This document shows positions 52,932 through 61,732 of a stretch of DNA of 64,000 bases, piece by piece. A model generated the notes under the pieces. That model was not told the origin of the DNA, searched no databases, and saw only the letters and a list, made by a program, of their open reading frames with translations. Source of the stretch: Roseomonas sp. (GTDB taxonomy: Bacteria; Pseudomonadota; Alphaproteobacteria; Acetobacterales; Acetobacteraceae); contig JADCFN010000009.1 of assembly GCA_020249505.1 (NCBI GenBank), positions 1 through 64,000 on the forward strand. Reading direction: 5' to 3'. The position numbers were made by a program, and so were the translations under genes. How positions within the stretch are numbered: position 1 is the first letter of the stretch; every line of letters starts with the position of its first letter.

Positions 52932-53714
52932 ATGTCCCTATTCGATCTGACCGGCAAAGTGGCAGTGGTGACCGGCGGCAGCCGCGGCATTGGCCGGGCG
53001 ATTTGCGAAAGAATGGCCGAACACGGCGCCAAGGTGGTGGTATCCTCCCGCAAGCTGGATGCCTGTCAGGAGGTGGTGGAGGCCATCAAGGCCAAGGGCG
53101 GTGAAGCCATGGCCATTGCCTGCAATATCGGGCGCAAGAATGAATGTCAGGCGTTGATAGACCAGACCATCGCCGCCTGGGGCCAGGTGGATATCATGGT
53201 CTGCAATGCCGCGATCAATCCGCATTTCGGCCCCGCCATGACCATGCCGGATGAGATTTTCGATAAGATCATGGCGTCTAACATCAAATCCAACCTGTGG
53301 CTTTCGCATATGACAGCGCCGGGCATGGCGGAACGGGGTGGCGGTTCCATCATCATCATCTCATCCATCGGCGGGTTTCGCGGTTCCCCGGTGCTGGGCG
53401 CCTATGCCATTTCCAAGGCGGCCGATATGCAATTGGTGCGCAATCTGGCGGTGGAATGGGGGCCGAAGAATGTGCGCGCCAATGCCATCGCGCCCGGCCT
53501 GGTGCGCACCGATTTCGCCCGCGCGCTTTGGGAAGACCCGGGCATTTACGCCAAGCGCACCAAGGACACGCCGCTGAAGCGCATTGGCGAACCCGATGAA
53601 ATCGCGGGCGCTGCGGTATTTCTGGGCTCCGCCGCTGGGTCCTTCATGACCGGGCAGACGATTGTGATTGATGGTGGTGTGCTGGCTGGCACGCCCAGCC
53701 GGTCAGACGACTGA
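52932..53714 (+). CDS. Short-chain dehydrogenase near the beta-oxidation genes
   Basis: SDR of 260 residues. Cofactor motif TGGSRGIGRA near residue 14, NAAINPHFG near 92, catalytic serine in IIIISSIGGFRGS near 145, and YAISK (about 159-163). A strong ribosome binding site (AGGAGG) precedes the ATG at 52932. It faces away from the FadB-like gene, 143 nt between starts, and is convergent with the binding-protein gene. It could handle a hydroxyacyl-CoA or an alcohol; the substrate is unproven. Confidence 0.9.
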   Translation: MSLFDLTGKVAVVTGGSRGIGRAICERMAEHGAKVVVSSRKLDACQEVVEAIKAKGGEAMAIACNIGRKNECQALIDQTIAAWGQVDIMVCNAAINPHFGPAMTMPDEIFDKIMASNIKSNLWLSHMTAPGMAERGGGSIIIISSIGGFRGSPVLGAYAISKAADMQLVRNLAVEWGPKNVRANAIAPGLVRTDFARALWEDPGIYAKRTKDTPLKRIGEPDEIAGAAVFLGSAAGSFMTGQTIVIDGGVLAGTPSRSDD

Positions 53715-53723
53715 AATAAAAAA

Positions 53724-53745
53724 GGGGGGCCGGATAAGGCCCCCC
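53724..53745 (-). terminator. Intrinsic terminator between convergent genes
   Basis: An 8-bp GGGGGGCC/GGCCCCCC stem (53724-53731 with 53738-53745) with a six-base loop. Read on the minus strand the stem is followed by TTTTTTATTT (53723 downward), a clear U-tract for the binding-protein gene ending at 53768. Confidence 0.9.
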
Positions 53746-53767
53746 TCAGAAATCAAGCTGGTGCTTT

Positions 53768-54805
53768 TCAGCGCAGCGGAAGCGCGTACATCAAGCCACC
53801 CGGCGTGGTCCAAAGATGGTTTGGGCCGCGTGGCAATTGCACCTGGCTTTTGTCGCCCATGGTGCGCTCATAAAGCTCCCCATAATTGCCGATGGCGCGA
53901 ACCACATTGTAGGCCCAGGCGGGATCCAGCTTCAGCGATTGGCCAAGTTCCGGCGTCACGCCAAGCAAGCGGCGCGTATTGGGGTTGGTGCTTGTCCGGC
54001 GGCGTTCCTCGGCATTGGCCTGGGTGATGCCCTGTTCTTCCGCCTCAATGACCGCATAGGTGTACCAACGCACAATATCGTACCATTGATCATCGCCGCG
54101 GCGGAGATAGGCGCCGTAAGGTTCCTTGGAAAAACGCTCCGGCAGGATGGTCCAATCGGCAGGGCGCGGCATGGAAGACCGCACACCAGCAAGCTGGGAC
54201 GCATCAGTGCCGAAACTGTCGCAGCGCCCGGCTTGCAGGGCGGCCACCGCCTGATCGGTACGTTCAAATACCACCGCCTGGAAGGGCGTATTGATGCTGC
54301 GGAAGTAATCCGCCGTCACCTGTTCATTCGTCGTTCCCTGGATCAGGCAAATCGTCGCGCCGCGCATCTCAGCAACCTTGTTGATGCCCGCATCCGCCTT
54401 CACCATGAAGCCATGGCCATCATAGAAATAGGTCACCGCATGACGCAGGCCGAGCGTGGTATCGCGCAGCATGGTCTGCGTCGAGGTGCGGAAAAGCACA
54501 TCAACTTCGCCGGCACCAAGCGCAGTGAAGCGTGTGGAGGATGACAGCGGCACGAAGCGCACCTTCGACGCATCATTGAAAATCGCGACCGCCAAACCGC
54601 GGCAGAGATCAACATCGAAGCCCTGCCAAACACCCCGGCTATCGGGCAGGGCGAAGCCCGCGACACCATTATGAATGCCGCACACCAGCGTGCCGCGTGC
54701 CTTGATGGCATCAAGCGTTGGGCTGGCGGAGGGTTGGGCAAAGCTGGGCGCGGCGAAGGTCGCGAAAAGCGCAGCGAGCGCGGCTTTCAAACCGAATTTA
54801 CGCAT
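53768..54805 (-). CDS. Amino acid ABC transporter substrate-binding protein (AapJ/BztA type)
   Basis: Periplasmic receptor of 345 residues, SBP_bac_3 family, with a signal peptide cleaved near FAQ (residue 24). The family pattern is CGIHNGVAGFALPDSRGVWQGFDVDLCR just after it, and ERFSKEPYGAYLRRGDDQWYDIVRW near residue 215. AapJ/BztA proteins bind many L-amino acids. No permease or ATPase genes adjoin, so it is an orphan receptor here. Confidence 0.92.
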   Translation of the reverse strand: MRKFGLKAALAALFATFAAPSFAQPSASPTLDAIKARGTLVCGIHNGVAGFALPDSRGVWQGFDVDLCRGLAVAIFNDASKVRFVPLSSSTRFTALGAGEVDVLFRTSTQTMLRDTTLGLRHAVTYFYDGHGFMVKADAGINKVAEMRGATICLIQGTTNEQVTADYFRSINTPFQAVVFERTDQAVAALQAGRCDSFGTDASQLAGVRSSMPRPADWTILPERFSKEPYGAYLRRGDDQWYDIVRWYTYAVIEAEEQGITQANAEERRRTSTNPNTRRLLGVTPELGQSLKLDPAWAYNVVRAIGNYGELYERTMGDKSQVQLPRGPNHLWTTPGGLMYALPLR

Positions 54806-54890
54806 GTGGAGCCTCTTTCCTGTTGCAGAGGCGCCAATTCACCGCCGCATCCGGGCCGTGTCAATCAAAACCGAGGCAGAACCGACAAGA

Positions 54891-55574
54891 TTACTGTTTC
54901 TCCACAATGCGCCCGTCTTCCATCGTCACCACACGGTCCGCGATATCCAGAATGCGCGGGTCATGCGTCACCATCAAAATCGGCACACCACGGGATTTCG
55001 CCAAATCGCGCAGCAGATGCGCAACCTCCGCGCCGGAGACCTTATCGAGCGCGGCGGTTGGTTCATCGGCCAAAACAAGGCCGGGTTCCCCCACCAGCGC
55101 ACGGGCAATCGCCACGCGCTGGCGCTGCCCGCCGGAAAGCTTGGCCGGCAGCCGGTCCGCATGTTCCGCCAAACCCACCGCCGCCAGCATCTCACCAGCG
55201 CGCGCCAGGCGTTCGGTTTCCGAAAAGCGCGGCGCCACTTCCAACGCCATGGCCACATTCTGCCGCGCGGTCAGCGCGCCGAGCAGATTATGGTTCTGGA
55301 AAATGAAGCCGATGCGCTGGCGGAGTGAGACCCGCGCGCCTTCGGACGCGCCGAATAATTCCTGGCCCAATACGGTGCAGGAACCTTCCTGCATGGCGCG
55401 CAAAGCGCCGATCAGGGTCAGCAAGGTGGTCTTGCCGGAACCGGATGGGCCGGTCAGCAGCAGCACCTCCCCCACCCCCACCTGGAGCGCGACATCACGC
55501 AGCACAGGCCGGCGCAATTCGCCTTCACCATAGGCGTAATTCAGCGCCTCAATCCGAATGGGTTCGGCCTGCAT
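54891..55574 (-). CDS. ABC exporter ATPase (DevA-like)
   Basis: ATPase of 227 residues. Walker A GPSGSGKTT near residue 42, Q-loop FIFQNHNLLGALT near 93, signature LSGGQRQR near 147, Walker B LVLADEPTAALD near 167, and switch His in LMVTHDPR. It belongs to the MacB/DevA/LolD class that powers MacB-like transenvelope export. It is the last gene of the TetR-adaptor-permease-ATPase set; its start overlaps the permease stop by one base (TGATG). Confidence 0.92.
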   Translation of the reverse strand: MQAEPIRIEALNYAYGEGELRRPVLRDVALQVGVGEVLLLTGPSGSGKTTLLTLIGALRAMQEGSCTVLGQELFGASEGARVSLRQRIGFIFQNHNLLGALTARQNVAMALEVAPRFSETERLARAGEMLAAVGLAEHADRLPAKLSGGQRQRVAIARALVGEPGLVLADEPTAALDKVSGAEVAHLLRDLAKSRGVPILMVTHDPRILDIADRVVTMEDGRIVEKQ

Positions 55575-56821
55575 CAGGAAAACATATCCGCGGGATTGGC
55601 ATCACGCAGTTTGCGCATGGCAAGCAAGCCTGCCACCGCGCACATGCCAAAGATCATCAGGAATACGGTGACGGCGCGATCCAACGTCATGCCGAGCGGC
55701 AGGAAAGTGGCAGCGCCGACGAATTCATACATCCAGATGGAGGCCAGAAATCCCGGCACAAACCCAAGCACGGCCAGGATCAGCGCGGATGCCATGACAA
55801 CGCGCGCCAGATAGAAATTGGAATAGCCAATCGCCTTCAGCGTTGCGTATTCGCGCAGATGGTTGGCGATGTCGCTGAAGAGGATTTGGTAGACAATCAC
55901 CATGCCGACAATCAGGCCCATGATGCTGCCAAAGCCGAAGATGAAACCAATCGCGGTCGCGGTTTCCCAGTAATGGCGTTCATGCGCCACCAATTCCGGC
56001 TGCGTCAGCACCATGACATCGCCGGGCAAGAGCGCCTTCAGCCTTTCCTTGGCGGCCTGAATATCGGCGCCGGGCACCAGGCGAATGGCAATCAGGTCAA
56101 CATTCGATGGATCTCGCCCGCGCACCACGCGGCGGAAATTCACCTCACTCATCACCAGATTGCCATCAGCGCCGAAGGAAGGGCCGATTTCCACAAGACC
56201 CACAAGGCGCATCATGCGATTGCCGATCTGCACCTCAAACGGTCCATGATCGGCCAGTTTCTTCGCAATATCGCCAAATTCGGGGCGGGAACGCACGTCA
56301 AAACCGACCGCATCCACCTGCCGCAGCGCATCTGAAATCTTGTCGAGGCCCGGAAAACGCATGGCACCGGCTTCAACATCAAAGCCAATCAATTGAATGG
56401 CGCGCTTGGCGCCGGTCTCCGGATTGCGCCAGGAAGCCTGCGTCAAATAGACCGGCACGGCCTGTGCCACTTCTGGCAGGGCAAGCGCTTGAGGGGCACG
56501 GATACGTGGCACCTGCTCTGGCCGGAAGCTCGCCATGGTGAGCGGATTCATCAGGAACAATTCCGCTTCCATCGCGGCATAAAGCCGCGTCGCGCTGTCA
56601 AACAAGGCAGCGCGGAAGCCAAGCTGCATGAAGACCAAAACGGCGGCGAACATCACGCCCGCAATGGCGGAAAACAGCCGCGCGCGTTCAAAGAAAAGCT
56701 GCCGCGTCGCGAGCCGCGCGGGCAGCAGGAACCAATCCAGCGGCGAAACCCGCCCCTTGCTCAGCGGCACTGATGCCGAAGCCACCGGCGCCGCGCGCAG
56801 ATTTTCCGTCAGCGCATTCAC
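55574..56821 (-). CDS. ABC exporter permease (DevC-like, FtsX fold)
   Basis: Permease of 415 residues with the MacB/FtsX plan: one membrane helix at about 45-68 (LFSAIAGVMFAAVLVFMQLGF), a large periplasmic domain (about 70-285), and three C-terminal helices (about 290-405). It matches the DevC subfamily of the DevBCA exporters, which move glycolipids or other envelope compounds. The start is GTG at 56821, overlapping the adaptor stop (GTGA). Confidence 0.9.
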   Translation of the reverse strand: MNALTENLRAAPVASASVPLSKGRVSPLDWFLLPARLATRQLFFERARLFSAIAGVMFAAVLVFMQLGFRAALFDSATRLYAAMEAELFLMNPLTMASFRPEQVPRIRAPQALALPEVAQAVPVYLTQASWRNPETGAKRAIQLIGFDVEAGAMRFPGLDKISDALRQVDAVGFDVRSRPEFGDIAKKLADHGPFEVQIGNRMMRLVGLVEIGPSFGADGNLVMSEVNFRRVVRGRDPSNVDLIAIRLVPGADIQAAKERLKALLPGDVMVLTQPELVAHERHYWETATAIGFIFGFGSIMGLIVGMVIVYQILFSDIANHLREYATLKAIGYSNFYLARVVMASALILAVLGFVPGFLASIWMYEFVGAATFLPLGMTLDRAVTVFLMIFGMCAVAGLLAMRKLRDANPADMFS

Positions 56822-57855
56822 GGCCGGATCGCCACTTGCACCTGCATATTGGACCGCCGGCGCAAGGCGGCCGCCCCGGCATCATCCAAGGTCAGGCGCA
56901 CTTCAACGGTGCGTGCATCCACCGCCGCCACGGGATCATTGCTGGCCTGGGTCTGGCGCCGCACGGTCCAGCCGATATCGCTCACGCGCGCGGCGAAGCG
57001 TTGGGCTTCACCGGGCACCACCACTTCCGCCGCCGCACCAAGGCGCACGCGCGGCAGATCCGTTTCATAGACATCGGCTACCACTTCAAGCCTGGAAAGA
57101 TCAGCGATTTCCAGTACGCCATCCGCGCCGACCTGATCACCGGGACGGACAAAAATCCGCAAGACCGTGCCCGCAATCGGCGCCCGCACCCGGGCCAATT
57201 CGGCATCCGCAAGCGCCTTGGCCGCTGCCGCGCGTGCGCCGGCGACACGCGCCTCGGCCAGGGCGATATCCTCCGGCCGGGACGATAGCAGCGTATCCAA
57301 GGCTGCCATGGCTTCGCGCTTTTCGGCAGCCAAGCGCGTGGCAATGGCGCGGCTGCGATCGGCGGTGGCGACAGCGCCGGCACCGGTCGGCACCAGACGC
57401 TCTGCCCGCTCCGCATCTCGCAAGGCGATTTCTTCCTGCGCGGCGATTGCCGCCACGCGGGCGCGTTGTGCCTCGATCTCTGAAGGCCGACCGGCGGCGC
57501 GCAGCCGGGCGAGCTGCGCCTCGGCCTCGGCCAGGGCGGCTTCGGCCTGGGCGGCGGCGGCATCCTTCATGGCGGCATCGGCGAATTCGGCGAGCAATTG
57601 GCCGGCGGTGACCTCCGCCCCTTCACTCACCAGCAGGCGATCGAGCCGCGTCGCGGCCATGCCGCCTGGCTGATTGAGCCGGCGAATGCGCGAAGCGGGC
57701 TCCACCCTCCCCAGCGCGCCAACCCCAATCGGGCCAGAGGCAGCAACAGGTACCGGTGTTGCTGGCGGTGGCGTGCTGGCGCGCAATTGCCAAAAGCCCG
57801 CGCCGCCAAGCCCGAGCAGCAAAAGCCCTGCGATGATCTTGCCGCGCCGCGTCAT
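56818..57855 (-). CDS. Periplasmic adaptor protein (HlyD/DevB-like)
   Basis: Membrane fusion protein of 345 residues that should link the inner-membrane permease to an outer-membrane channel. N-terminal anchor at about 7-24, biotinyl-lipoyl half-motifs (RLNQPGGMAATRLDRLLVSEGAEV), a long alanine/glutamate-rich coiled coil (about 90-205), then the second lipoyl half APIAGTVLRIFVRPGDQV and a beta-barrel domain. It overlaps the TetR gene (ATGA) and the permease gene. An outer-membrane factor is not encoded nearby. Confidence 0.9.
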   Translation of the reverse strand: MTRRGKIIAGLLLLGLGGAGFWQLRASTPPPATPVPVAASGPIGVGALGRVEPASRIRRLNQPGGMAATRLDRLLVSEGAEVTAGQLLAEFADAAMKDAAAAQAEAALAEAEAQLARLRAAGRPSEIEAQRARVAAIAAQEEIALRDAERAERLVPTGAGAVATADRSRAIATRLAAEKREAMAALDTLLSSRPEDIALAEARVAGARAAAAKALADAELARVRAPIAGTVLRIFVRPGDQVGADGVLEIADLSRLEVVADVYETDLPRVRLGAAAEVVVPGEAQRFAARVSDIGWTVRRQTQASNDPVAAVDARTVEVRLTLDDAGAAALRRRSNMQVQVAIRP

Positions 57856-58415
57856 GGCTGCGCCCCCAAAAGCCCAGAAAGTGCTGCGCGCATTTCCGCC
57901 AATTCGGCGGCGCTTGGCGTGTAGAGGCTGAATAGCCGCGCCATGAACAGCCCATCCCCGGCCGCCACGATCGCCGCGCCATGGCCGGGCGGCAGGCCAT
58001 CAGCGGCGACAGCCGCGCGCATGTCAGCAATAACGGCGCGCATCGGCGCCAAAAGCGCGGGGTCATGATGGAAGGCCGCCAGAAAGACCGCGCCGGCGCG
58101 CTGATGGCGTTCATTGCAGGCCAGGTCGCCCTCGCCAAAGCCCCATTCCAGCATGGACCGCGCCACACGCCCCGGCCCTTCCGGCTGGGTGGCGACGCAG
58201 GCCGCGAATTCCTGGGCGATGAAGCCAGCAAGCCGTCCGAGCAGCGCTTCCAACAGCGCCTCCTTGGAGGCGAAGTGATAGAGCAAACCGCCCTTGGACA
58301 CCCCGGCTTCGCGCGCGACGGCTTCGAGCGTCATCGCGCCGACGCCGCGGGCGATGATCAGGGTTTCAGCCGCATCCAGGATACGTGTGGGCGCGTCGGA
58401 GGTTTGGTTATCCAT
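57852..58415 (-). CDS. TetR/AcrR-family regulator
   Basis: Repressor-type protein of 187 residues. Helix-turn-helix at about 12-58 (ILDAAETLIIARGVGAMTLEAVAREAGVSKGGLLYHFASKEALLEAL). The C-terminal ligand domain is not assigned. It leads the adaptor-permease-ATPase operon, overlapping the adaptor start by four nucleotides, so it likely represses its own transcript through the palindrome at 58430-58443. Confidence 0.93.
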   Translation of the reverse strand: MDNQTSDAPTRILDAAETLIIARGVGAMTLEAVAREAGVSKGGLLYHFASKEALLEALLGRLAGFIAQEFAACVATQPEGPGRVARSMLEWGFGEGDLACNERHQRAGAVFLAAFHHDPALLAPMRAVIADMRAAVAADGLPPGHGAAIVAAGDGLFMARLFSLYTPSAAELAEMRAALSGLLGAQP

Positions 58416-58420
58416 ACCCG

Positions 58421-58450
58421 CTTAACTATACCGTCCGGACGGTTTGTCAA
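58421..58450 (-). promoter_or_regulatory. Promoter and TetR operator of the exporter operon
   Basis: On the minus strand a consensus -35 TTGACA (58450-58445) overlaps the end of lpxK. A perfect 14-bp palindrome ACCGTCCGGACGGT (58443-58430) occupies the spacer, and TATAGT/TAGTTA follows as a -10 candidate. A repressor bound there would block RNA polymerase. The TetR gene begins at 58415, so autoregulation is likely. Confidence 0.75.
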
Positions 58451-59424
58451 GTTTTTTCTGGGATAACCCTATCCAGCAGCGCTTCAATCTCCGCCGCATC
58501 GTCCCAGGCCAGGGCGATGCTCACCACCTGAATGCCGGCGCGCAGGGCGGGCGGAATGCGCACAATATCCTTGCGCGTCGTGACCGGGATGGCGCGAAGC
58601 TTCTCGGCCTCGGCCAGCAGGTCGCGGATTTCCTGATCATCGAAGGGGTAGTGATCCGCGAAGGGATGGCGCGCGGCCAGCACGGCGCCGGCTTCCTGCA
58701 GGGTTGCGAAGAATTTGCGCGGATTGGCGATGCCGCAAAAGGCGACCACGGGCTTGCCGGCGAGCGCGGCCGCTTCCGGCCCCGGCACCAGCCGGGCGCG
58801 CAGCACGGGCAAGCCGGGCGGGAGTTGCGCGAGTGCGCCGGTTTCATCCTCACCAATCAGCACGGCGGCTTGGCAGCGCGCGGCGGCGGCGGCCACGGGT
58901 TCGCGCAGCGGCCCCGAGGGGATCACGCGGCCATTGCCGAAGCCATAAGACCCATCAATGATCAGGAGCGAGAGTGTTTTCTCAAGCGTCGGGTTCTGCA
59001 GACCATCATCCATGATGATCGCTTGCGCCCCGGCTGCCTCAGCCGCCGCCCCACCGGCCGCGCGATCCGCCGAAACCCAAGTGGGGGCGATGGCCGCCAG
59101 CAGCAAAGCCTCATCACCGACCGCGCGGCTGTCATGTGCAGCCAAGTCAACGCGTGCGGGGCCTTTCAGCTTGCCGCCATAGCCGCGCAGCAGGAAATGC
59201 GGCGCCAGGCCGCGCGCGCTGAGCCTTTCACCAAGATCCAGCGCCACCGTGGTTTTGCCCGCGCCGCCTGCGGTCGCATTGCCGCAGCAAATCACCGGCA
59301 GGGCGAGCTTCTTCCCCTGCTGCGTCATGCGCCGTGCCGTGGTGGCGGCGTAGAGCGCCGCAATGGGCGAGAGCAAGGCTGCCGCCACACCAGGCTTACC
59401 GCTCCAGAATTCAGGCGCTCGCAT
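58447..59424 (-). CDS. lpxK: Tetraacyldisaccharide 4'-kinase
   Basis: Phosphorylates the 4' position of the lipid A disaccharide at the inner membrane, 325 residues from ATG 59424 (MRAPEFWSGKPGVAAALLSP). LpxK motifs: Walker A GNATAGGAGKTTVALDLGERL near residue 49, LLRGYGGKLKGP near 77, MDDGLQNPTLEK near 140 and GPLREP near 170. An in-frame upstream start at 59484 adds 20 residues unlike the family. It is the last of three lipopolysaccharide genes here, and its end contains the -35 box of the exporter operon. Confidence 0.93.
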   Translation of the reverse strand: MRAPEFWSGKPGVAAALLSPIAALYAATTARRMTQQGKKLALPVICCGNATAGGAGKTTVALDLGERLSARGLAPHFLLRGYGGKLKGPARVDLAAHDSRAVGDEALLLAAIAPTWVSADRAAGGAAAEAAGAQAIIMDDGLQNPTLEKTLSLLIIDGSYGFGNGRVIPSGPLREPVAAAAARCQAAVLIGEDETGALAQLPPGLPVLRARLVPGPEAAALAGKPVVAFCGIANPRKFFATLQEAGAVLAARHPFADHYPFDDQEIRDLLAEAEKLRAIPVTTRKDIVRIPPALRAGIQVVSIALAWDDAAEIEALLDRVIPEKT

Positions 59425-59583
59425 CAGTTGAAACCGTTCAAACCTTCCGCAGTGCTGGCATCGCGCCGATGGCGAGCACAGCAAGGATGACTTTTCCTGG
59501 GGCTTCCCGATCCGCGCGGCTTCGCCGTCTTTGCGGTAAGGGCCCCGAGTTTTCTTGGACTGGTCCTTCCCGGTGGGGGGATG

Positions 59584-60894
59584 CTACCGCGCCGGGCCGA
59601 TCAAGGGCAACAGGCTTGTGGCGATGCGCTCTGGCAGGCCGGCCTGATCCTGCGCCAGCGCCGCCGCCGCCCCCGCCATGGCCTGCCCGGCGGCGGGATC
59701 GGCGAGTAGGCGCGCGACCTGGGCGGCCAGCGCCGGCGCTGCCCCCGGCCCAACCCGGGTTTCGGCCAGGGCATGGGCGGCGCGCAAGCGGGTGATGATT
59801 TCAGCAAAATTGAAGTGATGCGGGCCGATCAGGATGGGGCAGCCAAGCCGCGCGGCTTCCAGCGGGTTCTGCCCGCCATGCGGCACCAGGGACCCGCCAA
59901 TCAGTGCCAGACGAGCCAAGCGATAGAACAAGCCCAATTCGCCAAGCGTATCCGCGACATAAACCGCAACGCCTGGCCCCGCTTCCTGCCCAGCGCCGCG
60001 CCGCGCGACGGGCAAATCCCCCACCAAAGTGGCGATATCCGGCCCTCGCTGCGGATGGCGCGGCACGATCACCGTGAGCAAGCCCGGGTGATCCGGCGCG
60101 AGTAGCCGATGCGCGCTTAGGATGATCTCATCCTCCCCCGGATGGGTACTGGCGGCGAGCCAGACAGGCCGCCCCGCCCAGGCAGCTTTCAGCCGCGCCA
60201 GTTCGGCGGCGTCAGCCGGCAGGGGCGGCGCGGCGTATTTCAGATTCCCCCAGCAGGGCACCTTACGCCCCGCCAAGGCGGAAAAGCGTGCTGCATCAGC
60301 TTCGGTCTGCGCCAGGATCAGCGCAAAGCGCCCAAGCAAGCCCCGCGCGAAACCGGGCGCCCAGCCCCAGGTCTTGGCGGAGCGCGCCGACATGCGCGCA
60401 TTCACCAGCGCCAGCGGTACGCCCTGCCGGCCGGCTGCCGCCAGCATATTTGGCCAGAGTTCGGATTCCACGATGACCGCCAGATCAGGGCGCCAAGCTT
60501 CCAGAAACCGCGCCACCCAGCGCGGCACATCCAAGGGCAAAAAGCGATGCTGCGTCCGCGGCGCCAATTCGGGCGAAAGCCTTTGTTCCAGCAAGCGCGC
60601 CGACGTGACCGTACCGGTGGTGACCAGGAAGGAAAGCGCTGGATCCTGCTTCGCCAAAGCCTCCAGCAGCGGCAGCAGGGACAGCGTCTCCCCATTGCTC
60701 GCCGCATGGCACCAGACCAGCCGGCCCGGTGGGCGTGCCGCGCCATGGCCCTGGCGTTCGGGCAGACGCTCAGCGATTTCCTTCCCCTTGGCGACACGGC
60801 GGCGGAGGTAAAGCGGCAAAAGCGGCGCGAGCAGGCTGGCAATCAGCGCCCAAGCACCGGCCAGCATGCGCGCTGAAAGGCCCTGCGGTGTCAT
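59584..60894 (-). CDS. waaA: Kdo transferase (3-deoxy-D-manno-octulosonic acid transferase)
   Basis: Membrane-anchored glycosyltransferase of 436 residues that adds Kdo from CMP-Kdo to lipid IVA. N-terminal anchor (about 10-30), the catalytic Glu in HAASNGETLSLLPLLEAL near residue 70, SELWPNMLAAAGRQGVPL near 148, and the CMP-binding end GGQNPLEAARLGCPILIGPHHFNF near 355. The start overlaps the acyltransferase gene stop (ATGA). lpxK follows after 159 nt. Depends on KdsB for donor. Confidence 0.94.
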   Translation of the reverse strand: MTPQGLSARMLAGAWALIASLLAPLLPLYLRRRVAKGKEIAERLPERQGHGAARPPGRLVWCHAASNGETLSLLPLLEALAKQDPALSFLVTTGTVTSARLLEQRLSPELAPRTQHRFLPLDVPRWVARFLEAWRPDLAVIVESELWPNMLAAAGRQGVPLALVNARMSARSAKTWGWAPGFARGLLGRFALILAQTEADAARFSALAGRKVPCWGNLKYAAPPLPADAAELARLKAAWAGRPVWLAASTHPGEDEIILSAHRLLAPDHPGLLTVIVPRHPQRGPDIATLVGDLPVARRGAGQEAGPGVAVYVADTLGELGLFYRLARLALIGGSLVPHGGQNPLEAARLGCPILIGPHHFNFAEIITRLRAAHALAETRVGPGAAPALAAQVARLLADPAAGQAMAGAAAALAQDQAGLPERIATSLLPLIGPAR

Positions 60895-61568
60895 TGCGCC
60901 ACCGCCTGATCGGCGCGTTCCGTCGCGCGGTTGAGCGCTGCGGTGATGGCCGGCAAGGCGCTCGCCGGATCCTCACGCGGCACCGCAATAGGCGCTTCGA
61001 TCACTACCACGGCGCGGGCAAAGGGCAGCGGAAAGCGCATCCGGTCCCAGGACCGGGCGCGGCGCATGCGCGAAGATGCCGCCCCGCAGGCCAGCACCGG
61101 CAGCCCCGCCAAAGCCGCAAGCTGGGCAATGCCGGGCGCGGCTTCTCGTGCCGGGCCGCGCGGACCATCGGGTGTGATCACCGCAACCCCGCCGCCTTCC
61201 AGCACGCGCAAAAGCTGGCGCAGCCCCGCCGCCCCGCCCTTCGAAGATGAGGCATGCACCACCTCCACATCGAAAGGCGCCACGGCGCGCGCGATCAGCC
61301 TTCCGTCACGATGGCGCGAAATCAGCGCCTGTGCCCTGCGCTCGGGGGCCACCGGATTTTCACGGGCGATCAGCCGCCAGCCCTGCGCGGCAAGCGGCAG
61401 GCATTCATGCCAAAAGGCCAGGATCATCGGGCCGCTGGACTTTAGATTGGCGTGCTCGGCGCCCACGAGCGTCCAGCGCGTGGTGGCCCAGATCAGCCGC
61501 AAATACAGCCCCACCAGCCAGGCGAGCAGCGCCTGGGCAGAAGGATGGCGGATCAGCCGCTTGAACAT
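60891..61568 (-). CDS. Lysophospholipid acyltransferase family protein (DUF374)
   Basis: A 225-residue membrane-associated acyltransferase-like protein, DUF374 family, which often precedes waaA and lpxK in alphaproteobacteria. Features: ILAFWHECLPLAAQGW near residue 52, a Ser/His-bearing ISRHRDGRLIARAV near 84, HASSSKGGAAGLRQLLRVLEGG near 105, and the TPDGPRGPAREAAPGI motif near 135. It may attach a secondary acyl chain to lipid A or act on phospholipids; the exact acceptor is unknown. First gene of the set. Confidence 0.87.
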   Translation of the reverse strand: MFKRLIRHPSAQALLAWLVGLYLRLIWATTRWTLVGAEHANLKSSGPMILAFWHECLPLAAQGWRLIARENPVAPERRAQALISRHRDGRLIARAVAPFDVEVVHASSSKGGAAGLRQLLRVLEGGGVAVITPDGPRGPAREAAPGIAQLAALAGLPVLACGAASSRMRRARSWDRMRFPLPFARAVVVIEAPIAVPREDPASALPAITAALNRATERADQAVAQ

Positions 61569-61732
61569 TGGGGATGGGCTTCGCGCATCATCGCGGCTGC
61601 TCTAGCGCGGATTGCATGCAGTGTGAAACGCCACCCAAGCACAAGCCACCGCTACCCAGGTCGGCGCAAACTGTGTTAGATTTTCGTTAGGATGCGTGGG
61701 GCGGTCTGTTGATGCCCGGGGTTTGAGGGAGA

